A stretch of DNA of 64,000 nt, taken from positions 166,834 to 230,833 of the forward strand of contig QNGE01000755.1 of NCBI GenBank assembly GCA_008508345.1, written 5' to 3'. Positions 36,317-46,525 of the stretch are shown in pieces (position 1 is the first letter of the stretch; every line of letters starts with the position of its first letter). The stretch is from Paragonimus westermani. Lineage: Eukaryota; Platyhelminthes; Trematoda; Plagiorchiida; Troglotrematidae. Below the pieces are notes generated by a model. The model searched no databases. It saw only the letters and a list, made by a program, of their open reading frames with translations, and was not told the origin of the DNA. Position numbers and translations under genes: made by a program.

Positions 36317-36411
36317 TATGCGAATACTCGGACAGGAGTTCAAATGACACCGGAAGAAGTGCTAGGCAAAAAGATCGAATCGCCTGTAGCTGCTCCAATC
36401 AACATCATGAG
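36317..36411 (+). CDS. Orphan internal exon, unknown gene
   Basis: Between a CTTGAAGCCCCACAG acceptor and a strong AG|GTATGT donor there is a 95-nt open stretch encoding NTRTGVQMTPEEVLGKK and SPVAAPINIM. Phase 0 in, phase 2 out. It lies within 60 bp of, and antisense to, the 3' end of the minus-strand gene at 36467-36771, so the two genes would interlock. No family recognised. Confidence 0.35.
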
Positions 36412-36466
36412 GTATGTTTAAAATTCATTAATCCTATTTGCATACCCGGAGAGATACATATCTTTA

Positions 36467-36771
36467 TTAATCCAATGAATCAGAAATCGATGACTTGAGC
36501 TGTTGTCGCAAATATCGGCTATTCACCAGTTCACTGATTACATCGATGAGTTGGCAGTGTGTCTTGTGGTACTCCATCTCACCCTGTTGTTTCAGCGTAC
36601 ACGATTTTGCGTAGAACCACTCAGCGTTTAGAGAAGCCCATCAATCAAATTGAACATGCCCACTGAACGTGATGTATCCCATCCGTCGAATGACCTCATT
36701 AATGTGCCGTTTTCTTCAATCATTGTGTGACCAAAACTGGAGACTGTTTTCCGAGGATCACCTTGCACCCT
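36467..36771 (-). CDS. 3' end of an unknown gene with a 44-nt mini-intron
   Basis: Exon A 36771-36664 (after a CTACAG acceptor) and exon B 36619-36467 join in phase 0 if 36663-36620 is a 44-nt GT-AG intron containing CTCTAAAC, a branch-point-like motif. Without that intron the two halves are out of frame. Product: RKTVSSFGHTMIEENGTL, RSFDGWDTSRS, then WFYAKSCTLKQQGEMEYHK and a helical end. The stop overlaps AATAAA (36468-36463). The segment QGEMEYHKTHCQLIDVISEL vaguely recalls the last helix of BAR domains, but this is weak. A frameshifted pseudogene is the alternative. Confidence 0.45.
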
Positions 36772-37371
36772 CTGTAGTACTCCGGCTATACCTATTTGAT
36801 GGGGAATTGCGCTAGACGGCTTGCTCTAAAATCATCTGCGTCTGTTCTTAGGACATGAACATGAACACAGCACCCTAGTGGTGTGCGACGCCGGTGTGTT
36901 TTTCTGGTGCTGAAATGCCCCAGTGCAACATGCTCATTTAGTTAGCATAAGTGTCCCGTGGTTTTTAAAGGGATTTGTCTGAAACGTTCTTGTTCTCCAC
37001 CGTTAAAATTCAATCCACAAGACACAAGGCAGAAAATATTTTAGAAAAATCTCGGACATCATGACTCTGAACTGCGACTTGGTGGCCTAAATGCACCAAT
37101 TATGAACACCTGTATTGTAAACGTCAAAATGTGAACTGCGGGAAGTCACTTGGCATAATCTGGAAACAGTTTGGCGGTATATGAAGCCCAGTTCAAAGCA
37201 GTTATTATGTTGGTCCTGGAGAGGTGATAGTTAATCACGTCACCGTCTGCTATGTCAGCATATAAATTATAACCAGCAGCAACACTTGGGTTGATCCGAG
37301 TTAGATTGACAGAATGTTCAGATCAGCATGTTAGTTGCTATAGCTGATGACGTTTCCTATTCATGGTACAG

Positions 37372-37634
37372 TGTTTGATCTGTGCTGTGCTTTGATCATC
37401 ACATACCAATTCAACCATCCTTCTAACGATGGAGGATTTTCTGAAAAATTTCATAAGCATGTTTATCTGTCAACCACACAGTTGTCTTCGCAGTCCACGA
37501 TCCGGTTTGAAAACATACCCAATAATTTGCTTTACCGGACGCGGTTAGAAGAGATCAACAGATATCGGATCACCAGAGTCCGCAGTATTAGTTTGCAATT
37601 CCAGCCAAGACATAAAATAGAAGGTCTGTTCTAG
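37372..37634 (+). CDS. Candidate terminal exon, unknown gene
   Basis: After a TTTCCTATTCATGGTACAG acceptor a frame stays open for 87 codons to a TAG. It encodes ITYQFNHPSNDGGFSEKF, STIRFENIPNNLLYRT and RVRSISLQFQPRHKI. Composition is protein-like with mixed polarity. No motif recognised and no upstream partner confirmed. Confidence 0.3.
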
Positions 37635-38835
37635 TCTTTGGCAAGTTTCTTTTTAATTACTAGTCCATATATTGACAGAAACACTAAAACGATGTAGAGG
37701 TGACTTTTACAGCCCAATCGCTTTGTGAGATCATGGATCAATCGTGAAAACAAGAAAATCGCTTGATAACCAAACTTGCGTTCAGTCACACTGAAACAAT
37801 TTCAAGTGATTTTACAGGGCGCACTACAGTTTCAACGTACAAATGGGAGAAGTTGAAAATTCGTTTCCCTTCATGTAACGCTTGTCATGTCAGCTGAATC
37901 CGGAGGAAACAACATCAAAAGCATGATTCCTTCATTTCAAAGTATAAAATGTTTCATCGACAACTGAATAGTCGTGTTGGTTCACCGGAGGTGATAGAAA
38001 GTACCAAGTGGGACTGATTTATGACGGTAGCCGTAAAAATTCAGTCACCTGAGGTTTACAAAGATTGCGTGCAAATCTTTTAATCCAGGCAGTATATCTA
38101 TCTAAGTTGTAGATGCATGCCTGAAAGAGGTTTACCGTTTTGCATCAGATAATGGGGTTAGAGAAAACGGATTGTAATAGAGTTGCTAGTAGACGACAGA
38201 TGACCCACTTTGATCACATCAGACCTGCCCCATAAAGTGGCTCAAATGAATTGGCCGATTTGATTGGCTGGGTCGTTTGGACTGATCGATGTTGGATGAT
38301 TTGGTAAGTCGAAACAATTATTCGTGTTTTTTGAAACCTCTTCATTTTTTTCTTTAAGTTTTTATCTCATTTCGCTTTCGAAAATTCAGCGTCGGTTATC
38401 TAAATGCGGGGTATTTTCGTTGCAATCATATCAGGGCATAAGAAACACCGCTACGCTGCTGTTTTCTACTTTTAAAATAACAGACACTTGTTTTCTAAAG
38501 TTTTTCAATAGAATGAAACCGGCTGATTGGTGTTACTTAACCGCGCCTCATGAAGTTCTCCGTATTTCATTCACGCTTTAAGTTTTCAGCCCACAGCAAG
38601 GGCGAACATGCAGCATCTAATGTTTACTTTCGAAGTGTTAAGCCTATACACACCCGGGCATTACAACTGTTTTTACAGAGCTCTTTTTAGTTCGGAGATA
38701 ATAGACGTCTATTCAAGACACTTGTAGATGAAAATTTTCCACAACAGAAGAAATTCAATTCGCAACAAACGGTTCTAATGCCAGACTTAGGCATATGTCT
38801 CAAGTTGTTTGATTTCAAAAGTAATGGCCCGATGT
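37635..38835. other. No confident gene
   Basis: An 85-codon forward frame at 38324-38581 is unsupported by motif or splice signals. Nothing else seen. Confidence 0.4.
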
Positions 38836-38839
38836 AAAA

Positions 38840-38950
38840 GTGAACATCGAATACAACGTACTTTCCGGGGTCCTACCCGTTCACCTACTCAATATCTAGC
38901 GAAACTGGTGCCTTTACATCCGCTTACAGTACAACGGTTGTAAACAGAGA
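38840..38950 (-). pseudogene. Small PLE RT fragment
   Basis: The minus strand encodes KAPVSLDIE followed by stops. The plus-strand word TCAATATCTAGCGAA is shared with 17040-17054, inside the PLE at 15.8-17.1 kb. Too short to classify further. Confidence 0.45.
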
Positions 38951-39075
38951 AAACATCATGATACACTTCACATGCTACTGTCCACTTTTAAAGTAGTACA
39001 AATAAAACCTCATCATAAAGTTCAGGGGGTGTCGGCGTAGAAATTTGAAGCAACCATATCCTGCTTTGAATTTGA

Positions 39076-39314
39076 ATAGAGCAGACAAAAGATTGACATG
39101 AAACGAGTTATGCTCGAGCAGATTCTGATGCATCTCTACTGGTTTTCACTGCAGACGAGTTAGAACGTATAAAATACAAAACAAAACACAATCACAAAGG
39201 TTCAAAGTTGAAAACCAGTTCGGTTGCCACCACGGCAGCATCAACGTCGCAAACAGTTCTTTTTGTACGCACAAAACGGGATGACTGTGTCTGATCGCAG
39301 TGGCCTTGGCATAA
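39076..39314 (-). pseudogene. PLE C-terminal end, left arm of an inverted pair
   Basis: Encodes ATAIRHSHPVLCVQKELF and LMLPWW, the PLE C-terminal block (compare SRFKPVLCVQIQLY and LRLPW in the 13.1 kb element), plus the downstream non-coding tail. It is the near-perfect inverted copy of 40294-40532; only a few mismatches appear, all near the outer end. Confidence 0.85.
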
Positions 39315-39539
39315 AGTAGCAAAAGGTATGAAGTCAGGTCCATCGAATATACGAGATCCTCAAATCGCATAAATATGGAACTCCGTCTAGACCAATATTG
39401 ATGATGTCCATTTCTCCACAGAATAAAGTGGACAAATGATGGAAAAAATTACTGAAACCGACACGAGGTTCTCTGACAAAGCACTGTCTGAAAGGCTGCT
39501 TTCATCTGGCGGCGCTGTTAGAAAATTTCAACATTTATG

Positions 39540-40400
39540 ACAAATATATTGATTCATTGGGCACAGAATCGATGTTACAGTGAGACCGATGGCTGGCTGA
39601 CGTTTCTGGATATCAGCTTAATTAAGAGAGTGGATGGATCCGTTCAACGTGCTATATGTTAAAACAATACGTTGACCGGTCAGTACCCACATTTTGACAG
39701 CCTTGTTCCGGTAGCATATAAAAGGGCACTGATACGAACGCTATTTGACCGGGTCAGACGGCTTCGCGTTAGTGACACCGTGGGTGATGAACTCCACCAC
39801 TTAGAAGAGACCTTATTGCACAACGGATATCAGGAAAGATTTATCAGGAAATTCAGAATAAACAATGTGAAACATAATTACACATCCAAAGTCTTCAAAA
39901 AACGGTGGTTTTACAACTGCCCTTTAAGGGCGACAATGTGTATCGATTAGCTGAACAATGCTTAAGGTTAGCTGTTGTCCGCACGTTCTTTGCCGCGAAT
40001 CCGGTGATCGTGTAAGGAACGGTCCGAATTCTCAAGCTCCTGGTTTAGCAACCGACACCAAACGTATTCTGTGAACACAAATATGAATGTGGAGCATGCA
40101 GTGTTGACAGAACTGAACGCTAACTTGGAGCCAGGTTTTTCCAACGCCTGTCGAAATGGGCTCAGCAAACGGTCACGCAATGAGGCAACTTAACAGCAAA
40201 CACTCGAAAGGAGCTAGCGTCGTCGACTGCCAAGCATCGCTTGGTGATGCAACATGTGACTGACTTACCAAAGTCATTCCGTGTCCTGCTACGTTATGAC
40301 AAGGCCACTGCGATCAGACACAGTCATCCCGTTTTGTGCGTACAAAAAGAACTGTTTGCGACGTTGATGCTGCCGTGGTGGCAACCGAACTGGTTTTCAA
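39540..40400 (+). pseudogene. Decayed PLE, post-RT to C-terminus
   Basis: Forward order: DGWLTFLDISLIKRVDGSV (LPFLDI block), TGQYPHFDSLVPVAYKRAL (GQYTHF block), VGDELHHLEETLLHNGY, LPFKGDN linker, YECGACSVDRTER (YIGRT core altered), KWAQQTV, and the C-terminal VLCVQKELFATLMLPWW. At least one stop and several frame changes. The RT palm is missing upstream. Confidence 0.85.
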
Positions 40401-40532
40401 CTTTGAACCTTTGTGATTGTGTTTTGTTTTGTATTTTATACGTTCTAACTCGTCTGCAGTGAAAACCAGTAGAGATGCATCAGAATCTGCTCGAGCATAA
40501 CTAGTTTTATGTCAATCTTTTGTCTGCTCTGT
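40294..40532 (+). repeat. Right arm of a 239-bp inverted repeat
   Basis: The arms 39076-39314 and 40294-40532 are inverted copies of a PLE 3' end around about 980 bp that hold a decayed plus-strand PLE. PLEs can carry flanking terminal repeats in direct or inverted orientation. Confidence 0.85.
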
Positions 40533-40859
40533 TCAAAATCTCACCAAACTGTCACAGTTGTAATGGTAAATAAAACGAAGCATTGTATAAGAGAAATTTC
40601 ACACTATCTTATCTTGGTGTTTGTGGACCCCAGTTGAATGTTAACTGCTTACATATCGATCAGGTGATTCAGTTAATGGACAAGGCAGTGGAAGCTACTG
40701 AGGGAAGTTTATTATGCCCACTAATGTTAGATTAAGTAATTAAAGGACAATGGCTTCAGAACCGGAGTTAAATAGGTCTCTGCATTCCTTGGATCCCTCT
40801 TTGCGTAGAGGGACGGACGGATGTTTGAAACGTTTGGTTTATTCTAAGATTATTTGGTC

Positions 40860-41300
40860 GGACCGGTAGAGTAGCTTTCATAGTTTTACTGGCCTAAAAT
40901 ACAAACGAAACTTATTCAAATGTTGGACGGATAGAGCACGAAAAGTCTGTTCAGTAGATGCAATGGAATACGAGGTACAGTTTGTGACTGGCTCTCTACA
41001 AGAGAATGGCTACCCTGACAACTTTGTGACCGGCATATTATAAAAAACTTGTGTTTATACAACTCCCATGAACGGACGTACGTTGGCTGAATCACAGATC
41101 CGTGGACTTACTAGTTTCTTTAAGAGAGCGTTCGACACAGTCAGACCGATTATCTAATTCACCAGTTCACCACTGATTAGTCTAAGTGTGAGAGGTAAAT
41201 TGTCGGAGCACAACTCGTCTATGATGATTTACTCGTTTGATTGCGATTGTTCGGCAAGCTCGTACTCCAAAAAATCTGCCGGAGAGATACTTCTGCTACA
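40860..41300 (+). pseudogene. Second PLE lineage fragment, thumb to GIY-YIG
   Basis: Encodes SFTGLKYKRNLFKCWTDRAR, VCSVDAMEYEVQF, LQENGYPDNF, a linker and SFDCDCSASSYSKKSAG (degraded GIY-YIG start). Wording differs from the neighbouring copy, so it probably derives from another PLE lineage. Several stops. Confidence 0.65.
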
Positions 41301-41395
41301 CTTTGTTCCCTATAGTTTAAGTAAATTTTATGGTTTCGCGAATGACTAAGAAAGAAAAACTAAATGTTGCCGGATGTCAGCCGGTTATAAGTGGA

Positions 41396-41625
41396 TATTT
41401 TCAAGTTGACCATCACTCACATTTGATTGCAGCGTTCGCATTCAGATAGACATTCCAGCCAGCCTCTTTCGAAAAGAAGCACTAGACTCGAGTTTCGCCC
41501 TCATTAGAGCTCGTCAGTAGTGCATATCCTTGCCACGGCCGGGATTTGAACTCCGGACATTCCAATCATGAGGCAACCGTGTTAACCACTGCGCCATTGA
41601 CCTCACATTAGGCACGACCGAATCA
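41396..41625 (-). mobile_element. tRNA-derived SINE carrying a hammerhead ribozyme (copy 2)
   Basis: On the minus strand: a tRNA-like head with A box (TGGCGCAGTGGTTAAC, 41602-41587) and B box (GAGTTCAAATCCC, 41553-41541), then a hammerhead ribozyme (41523-41479), then a 3' tail ending GTCAACTTGAAAATA (41396). The pol III promoter elements imply transcription from the head. The layout matches the schistosome SM-alpha repeats, known SINE-like elements with active hammerheads. It is the fullest copy here; fragments lie at 10771 and 50315. The tail recurs inverted at 41635-41710. Confidence 0.85.
41479..41523 (-). ncRNA. Type I hammerhead ribozyme, intact core
   Basis: The 45-nt minus-strand sequence folds as a classical hammerhead. 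Stem I: GCACTA (41523-41518) with TAGTGC (41484-41479), 6 perfect pairs. Core: CTGACGA (fits CUGANGA). Stem II: GCTC with GGGC (4 pairs, one G-U), loop TAATGA. Core: GAAA. Stem III: AC with GT around a TCGA tetraloop, then the cleavage triplet GTC. All invariant core positions are present. Expected to cleave after the C of GTC and release SINE multimers as monomers. Activity is inferred from structure, not shown. Confidence 0.9.
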
Positions 41626-41634
41626 TCAAATCTN

Positions 41635-41710
41635 CGAAAGAGGCTGGCTGGAATGTCTATCTGAATGCGAACGCTGCAATCAAATGTGAGTGATGGTCAA
41701 CTTGAAAATA
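41635..41710 (+). repeat. Right arm of a perfect 76-bp inverted repeat
   Basis: 41396-41471 and 41635-41710 are exact inverted complements over 76 bp (the SINE 3' tail). The right arm starts one base after the single N at 41634. Either two SINEs lie tail to tail or the assembly joined a contig end to its own reverse copy. Confidence 0.95.
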
Positions 41711-41760
41711 AACCAACTCCTCGACTACTCATCAGTAATATAAGTGGATAGGAAGGGACG

Positions 41761-43511
41761 TCAAGAAAATCCCTCAACGGGCCTGACAGCGTTGCTCGAT
41801 AGTTCCAACGTTACCTCAATTATGATCGTACACAACAAGTATGGGAAAGCAAGCACAGCCAACTGAGCATCATCATGGAAAGGACTTAATTGTTTTGTAG
41901 TATTCACAACCTGATATCCTGATACTGTGGAAGTGAAATGAAGTAGTATCGTTCTCATGAAGATATAATGAAACACCAATTACTTCGTAATTCTTGTCAA
42001 GTTCACACTAACCTTGGACCATGTTGTTGTCCGCTGTAAAACACAAGACAGTTATTCCTTCCATCACGCTGGTATAGACTGATATCACTGTAGTCAACAG
42101 CAGAAAATAGTGGTCAGAAGTGCTCAACCGACTGTGTCCTTTGACCACACAAAATGCTGGACCGACATATTAGCAACACTACGGAAACCTCCCCCGTAGT
42201 TTCTAGTTTGTTCACCTGCTGTCTGGTTTCGACAATCATGATATGTGGTGACATGTGCCAGGGCACTGTTATCGTGAACCACGATTTCGTCGATATGGGT
42301 AAACGAGGGTTGAAGTGATACTCGCAACTTCTCGTAGACTGAAAACAAAACAGTATAGTTCATTTTCCACCAAACGATTTACCCTGCTGTTGTGCAAAGA
42401 GTAACGTATACTACGTGCGTCTGCACGATTACAGCATGTAAACAAGCACTTCTAATTGACCGTTGTTACCACGGTGGATTAACTGATGGCCACTAAGCTT
42501 CTCTTCTGAATCCCGACTGAGACTATGAGAAACCGCATCGAAATTAAATACCAGAAGTAAGTATTAAAAAAACGGTGTGATTCAGACAGAACAGCCACCG
42601 AATTGATAGCAAAGAGCAAGCCACTTCCTTGGGGGTCAAACACCCGAAATGAATGGTACGTCTTCCCAAACCACGTTACGAGAGATTTTTTTGTTCAACA
42701 TTACCACAAGTAGAACGCGCACAAGGACTTTAGTATTTAAACCACATTTCGCAGGATTGCACATCGGATGACCAGAAGCCTTTCCACTCACAGTAACAGT
42801 GGTAGTTAAAATTAACGAGTACTGTCAACCAAACGAGTTGGTACGTGCGTGCAACTAGTCGGCCTAGTTTTCACAATATGAAACCGCTGCCGAACAATCT
42901 CGTGAGTCGTAGAGAGCGTACGTTTTAGTGCTTTGCAGTTTTTATCCCCCAGTGGCATTTGAGTCAGCAATATTATCAGCTGACGTCTTAACGCACTAGT
43001 GCAGTTCAAGAGACTTCAAAGTGATGTCGCGTGTCGTACGAAGCCGAACTGGATGACTGGTAAAGGTTTGCTCTTTCAGAGGAAAAGGATTCCTAAGTTG
43101 GTCGACTTGTCGGTCGTAATTGGTGAGTGAACTGTGTCCTGAACGAACGGAATAGCTCACCTGTTTTGTCTAAAATCATTAAGTGGGACTAGGATTATCG
43201 TGTTCTGAGAGTAGTTTATCATTTGTTATGCAAACTTCTCCAAAGAAAGATGTAGGATTAATCAACACGAGGATAATGTTATCGGCAGAGTCGAAACCAC
43301 CTGGTATATTGTCATAAAAATTGTGGCCAAACTGATATTTTGTTGATGCCAACACTTCATCCGCCTTCATGAGGCATGCCAGTGACCGTAATGAGTCATC
43401 CAAGGATAGGCAATGTACACATTTTATAATTAAGCCGATGATTTTACTGGGAAGCAAGCTTTTAGTTTTCTGCCGACAGGGCGAATTCATGCGATTTCCA
43501 AGCAGCTGCAA
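41761..43511 (-). CDS. 3' half of an unknown host gene, at least four exons
   Basis: Minus-strand exons: about 43511-43301, 42338-42216, 42087-42013, 41918-41761. Every junction is GT-AG and leaves phase 1: CCAG|GTGGTT, CAGCAG|GTGAAC and CCAAG|GTTAGT donors; TTTTGTTTTCAG, TTGACTACAG and CACAGTATCAG acceptors. Four consecutive in-phase joins without stops make chance unlikely. The product includes KADEVLASTKYQFGHNFY, YEKLRVSLQPSFTHIDEIVV, CRNQTA and VNTTKQ (possible N-glycosylation sites), VMEGITVLCFTADNN, and a hydrophobic stretch LAVLAFPYLLCTIIIE near the end. Possibly secreted or membrane-associated. No family recognised. The first exon's 5' edge and upstream exons are not resolved; intron 1 (about 960 bp) may contain a PLE remnant. 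Confidence 0.65.
42650..43010 (-). pseudogene. Possible PLE remnant within an intron
   Basis: Minus strand encodes PLGDKNCKALKRTLST (resembles the LPFKGD linker and following helix) and then YHCYCEWKGFW (resembles a degraded GIY-YIG start). Order and spacing fit a PLE but similarity is low. It falls in the first inferred intron of the 41.8-43.5 kb gene. Confidence 0.3.
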
Positions 43512-44714
43512 ACTTGTTCAAAGGGTTCCAAACTGTTGCACCAACGAAATGACACCATGATTTATGTCTGTGAAAACATTCCTCACAGCTGATTTTTGAG
43601 TACCAGAAGTGCAATTCTCACGCAGTGCCAGTCTATATATTACGGTGGACACAGACAAGATTCAATCCAGAATCCTCAACGGAACAGTTGTTTGTATGAC
43701 AAACCTGGCTTTTTCTGCTATCCTGATGTGGTGGTCGCACCTGTGCACCACATCACTCCAACTGGCTGTGTCTACAAAGATTCCGGTCCTTTCAAACACA
43801 ACCATGTGAGACAGACCGAACAATAACAATCAAGCGAAAGGCGGTTGAATTCACAGGGTTTTATTGGAGCGATTGGGGGATGGAGTGCGATTCTACGGAC
43901 ATGCACCAAAAATACTTTTATAGTTGTGGCATTGTTGTCTTTCGATTAATAAAGAATATGTGAAAAGAAATACCGTTAAACGAAGAGGCGTTCTGATCAC
44001 ACAGCAGTTGTTCATGACCATCGGCCTATTTCATAGTACGCTAACAAACTTTTCTCATCATTCCAAAGCATGATTTAGCTTTATTGCGCTCTCGGTAAAG
44101 ACAGATCTCGGACTGCCAGGCGAGTCGGACTGTTAAGCCATTGGCTCCCGGTGTGTTTTCTCAAAAACCCCAAATGTCGCTGTTTCGTTAGTCTGACTTT
44201 TGAATCAGAGACGCGTGGTGGTGTCTCACATGTAAATCTCCTTCTGCGGCATAAACGACCGGGAAATGGCGAAATCGATCGTTGCTCTGACAGACCAAAT
44301 CATTTGTTTTCACCTTTTTTCTCCTGTGCTGCCAACTATTCTCTCTTCAAATCAGAACAACTGATAAAAATTGAGTCGTTTAATGTCCGCATTCATCACA
44401 AAATTGGATCAGCAAGCTACTGCGGTCAACGCCCCCTCAAATCTAGAACTGGCACTTCGGGCTGACACACTTCCATAGGCAAGCAAAAAGGCCACTGCCA
44501 CACATAATGAGGGCAGATGATCAACATTCTCAAGCTGGTTTTGGGCCGGCCAGCTCCATCAGCATCCCGTGCAAGATAATGGGACACCAGTTGAAACGTA
44601 CTATTTTTAAACATCTCCCAACTTAACTTCTGTCTTCTACTCAGCGTGGTTTTCTACTCCATAGGTTGTGAGTGACCAATATGCAAACCTTCATGCATAG
44701 CCCTCTTGTATATA
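43512..44714. other. No confident gene
   Basis: After a CATTCCTCACAG acceptor at 43588 all three forward frames are open for about 100 nt, so no exon can be assigned. A 104-codon frame at 44151-44465 has no recognisable motif. Confidence 0.4.
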
Positions 44715-44804
44715 GATAAACAGATTGGGACTAACACAACGTTTCGAGCAAGTTGTAATACTCTACGTTTCAACCACCTCGGGTGGCCTTCCTCAGGAGT
44801 GTTG
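44715..44804 (-). repeat. Conserved hairpin motif, copy 1
   Basis: Minus strand: CTCCTGAGGAAGG, stem CCACC-CGA-GGTGG, TTGAAACGTAGAG, then GTTGTGTTA...CCCAATCTGTTTATC. The CTGANGA...GAAA flanking of a hairpin resembles a hammerhead core, and AACAC/GTGTT could close the outer stem. Probably the 3' region of an unidentified retroelement. Confidence 0.8.
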
Positions 44805-44973
44805 AAAACACTCTCTCTGATCTCGGACCATCCTTAGGCAATAGTAGTTTCCTTGCAGGTTTATCGGTCACTGCAATGGCCTTCAATTTGAGGTCGGCAG
44901 TTGTTCTTCTAAGGACCGTTCTAAAGTGTTATTATTATCAAAGGAACCTTTGTTAATACGATTTCGATTAAAA

Positions 44974-45062
44974 TACTCATGAGGAACGCCACCCGAGGTG
45001 GCTGAAACGCAGAATATTACAATTTGTTCCTAGCTTTGTGTTATCCCCAGTCTGTTTATCAA
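44974..45062 (+). repeat. Conserved hairpin motif, copy 2
   Basis: Plus-strand copy 169 bp from copy 1 and inverted to it. The stem is GCCACC-CGA-GGTGGC, one pair longer than copy 1 because both partner positions changed, which suggests the hairpin is selected. CTGAGGA is ATGAGGA here. Confidence 0.8.
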
Positions 45063-45300
45063 CAGATTCCCACTTACTCAAAATATTGTTGGATTAGTAA
45101 AGTATTGTGGAAATTGAAAATGTCTTACCAGGTTCAAGTGGCCTAAGTCTTCAGCCCTTGTATAGATCGTTGAAAGTCATCGAAGTGTCAGTTCGATCGG
45201 ATCGCCATTAACTACGGGTGGCGCCGATCTATGACAGGTTGTCGTTCATTCTGCAGCAAGCATGCCGATTTCTGTGCTCGTTTTGTTTTATTCTTTGCAG

Positions 45301-45412
45301 AAAGACCAATCCACAAACTTAAAGGAACCCAGTTGGGAAAGGAAAGACAACGGTATACAAAACGTCAGTCATACAACACTGACAATCGAAGTGTCCGGGA
45401 CACAACAGTGGA
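45301..45412 (+). CDS. Orphan internal exon, unknown gene
   Basis: A strong acceptor (TTTTGTTTTATTCTTTGCAG) and a strong donor (GTGGA|GTAAGC) enclose 112 nt open in two frames. One reads KDQSTNLKEPSWERKDNG and SHTTLTIEVSGTQQW, the other a basic segment. Splice signals are good, identity unknown, partners not found. Confidence 0.35.
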
Positions 45413-46429
45413 GTAAGCTAAACAAGCATTTAAAAAATTTTAACGCTTATGACAGTGCCTTCAGAATAGGTCTCTTCTAATTCAGCACCACAAATACTAT
45501 ATAAGTGGATTTCTGCTGAGTGTGCAGAACTTTTGACAAAACGCTGACCGATAGCCCCAGACCCTGAATAAAGTAAAAATTGTTGTGGACTGAAATGTGA
45601 GTTCACGAAGAATCTGACAAGAACCATGGAGCTGACTTTTCCGAGCAAGCCAAACAGAGGAGGAAGACATTTTTATCGGGGAGTATCTCGGTGCAGCTGT
45701 TACTAATTTATGGTTGCACCGGCCGTGGAAAAAATGTTACTAAGACTACAGGCGAAAGAACGGTTCGCGAAGTTGCTTCTCGTCGCGGCAACTTGACAGA
45801 TAACATAAACACTTTGGTAAATAGCTCATTCATCTCTGAGTACCAGTGTGCAGTTAGCTATGCCCTTCCAGACAATCCTTAGTCGGGAACATGTAACATA
45901 ATTAAACTCCAGGTCAGGGCCTTCTTTCCTTAGCTATTTTTAACGATGGTGATATGACGCTGTTCTGTCAGCTGATCGCATTCTTCTGTACTATATCAAA
46001 GACTGAAGAGGTACCTCAAGATGGATGAATCATATGACCAATCATTCGCATGTTCAAACAAAAAGACCAGGTTATCACGTGACAGCCACAATGGTGCTAG
46101 TCATGTCCTCATCATATACAAGATGCTCACGGCTTCCAAAACAGAGAGAACCAGATAAGGAAAGAGCGTGAGGGGTTCGACCTAGTCAATGGTGATTCGA
46201 TCATACCTTCACCATGCAGCAGGTTGTGGGGCAATGGCGCTCCTCTTCCAAACCAACCATTGTGACATTTTTATATCTAAATGCTGTTTGTTTCTATTCG
46301 GTTGCAAAACCGAAGCTGTCTTTGCCGCTGCGGGGTCCTAGTGAAGTCTGTCAATTTGTTGAATTTGACGCGCAGTCGAGAAATATGAAAGTTCACGATC
46401 AACAAAAGAAAATTGTGAAAATTCACGGT
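45413..46429. other. No gene identified
   Basis: No feature seen apart from the start of the possible LINE-like frame that ends at 46525. Confidence 0.45.
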
Positions 46430-46525
46430 CCTCTCCGGTTGGACCATATACTCCGTATACCAACGAAGCGTCTGCCGCAACGCACATTGTTAAGTATGGC
46501 TAATGATGATTTGGAGAAAGCGTAA
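46430..46525 (+). pseudogene. Possible non-LTR retrotransposon C-terminal remnant
   Basis: The frame ends RLDHILRIPTKRLPQRTLL..., resembling the LGHVLRMPxxRLPxRxL tail found after the RT domain in many flatworm non-LTR retrotransposons. Upstream sequence in the frame (from 46214) does not show RT motifs. Based on one short block. Confidence 0.35.

Noticed and set aside
43589..43825. Possible forward exon after CATTCCTCACAG
   Set aside because: All three forward frames are open over the first 100 nt and no partner exon fixes the phase.
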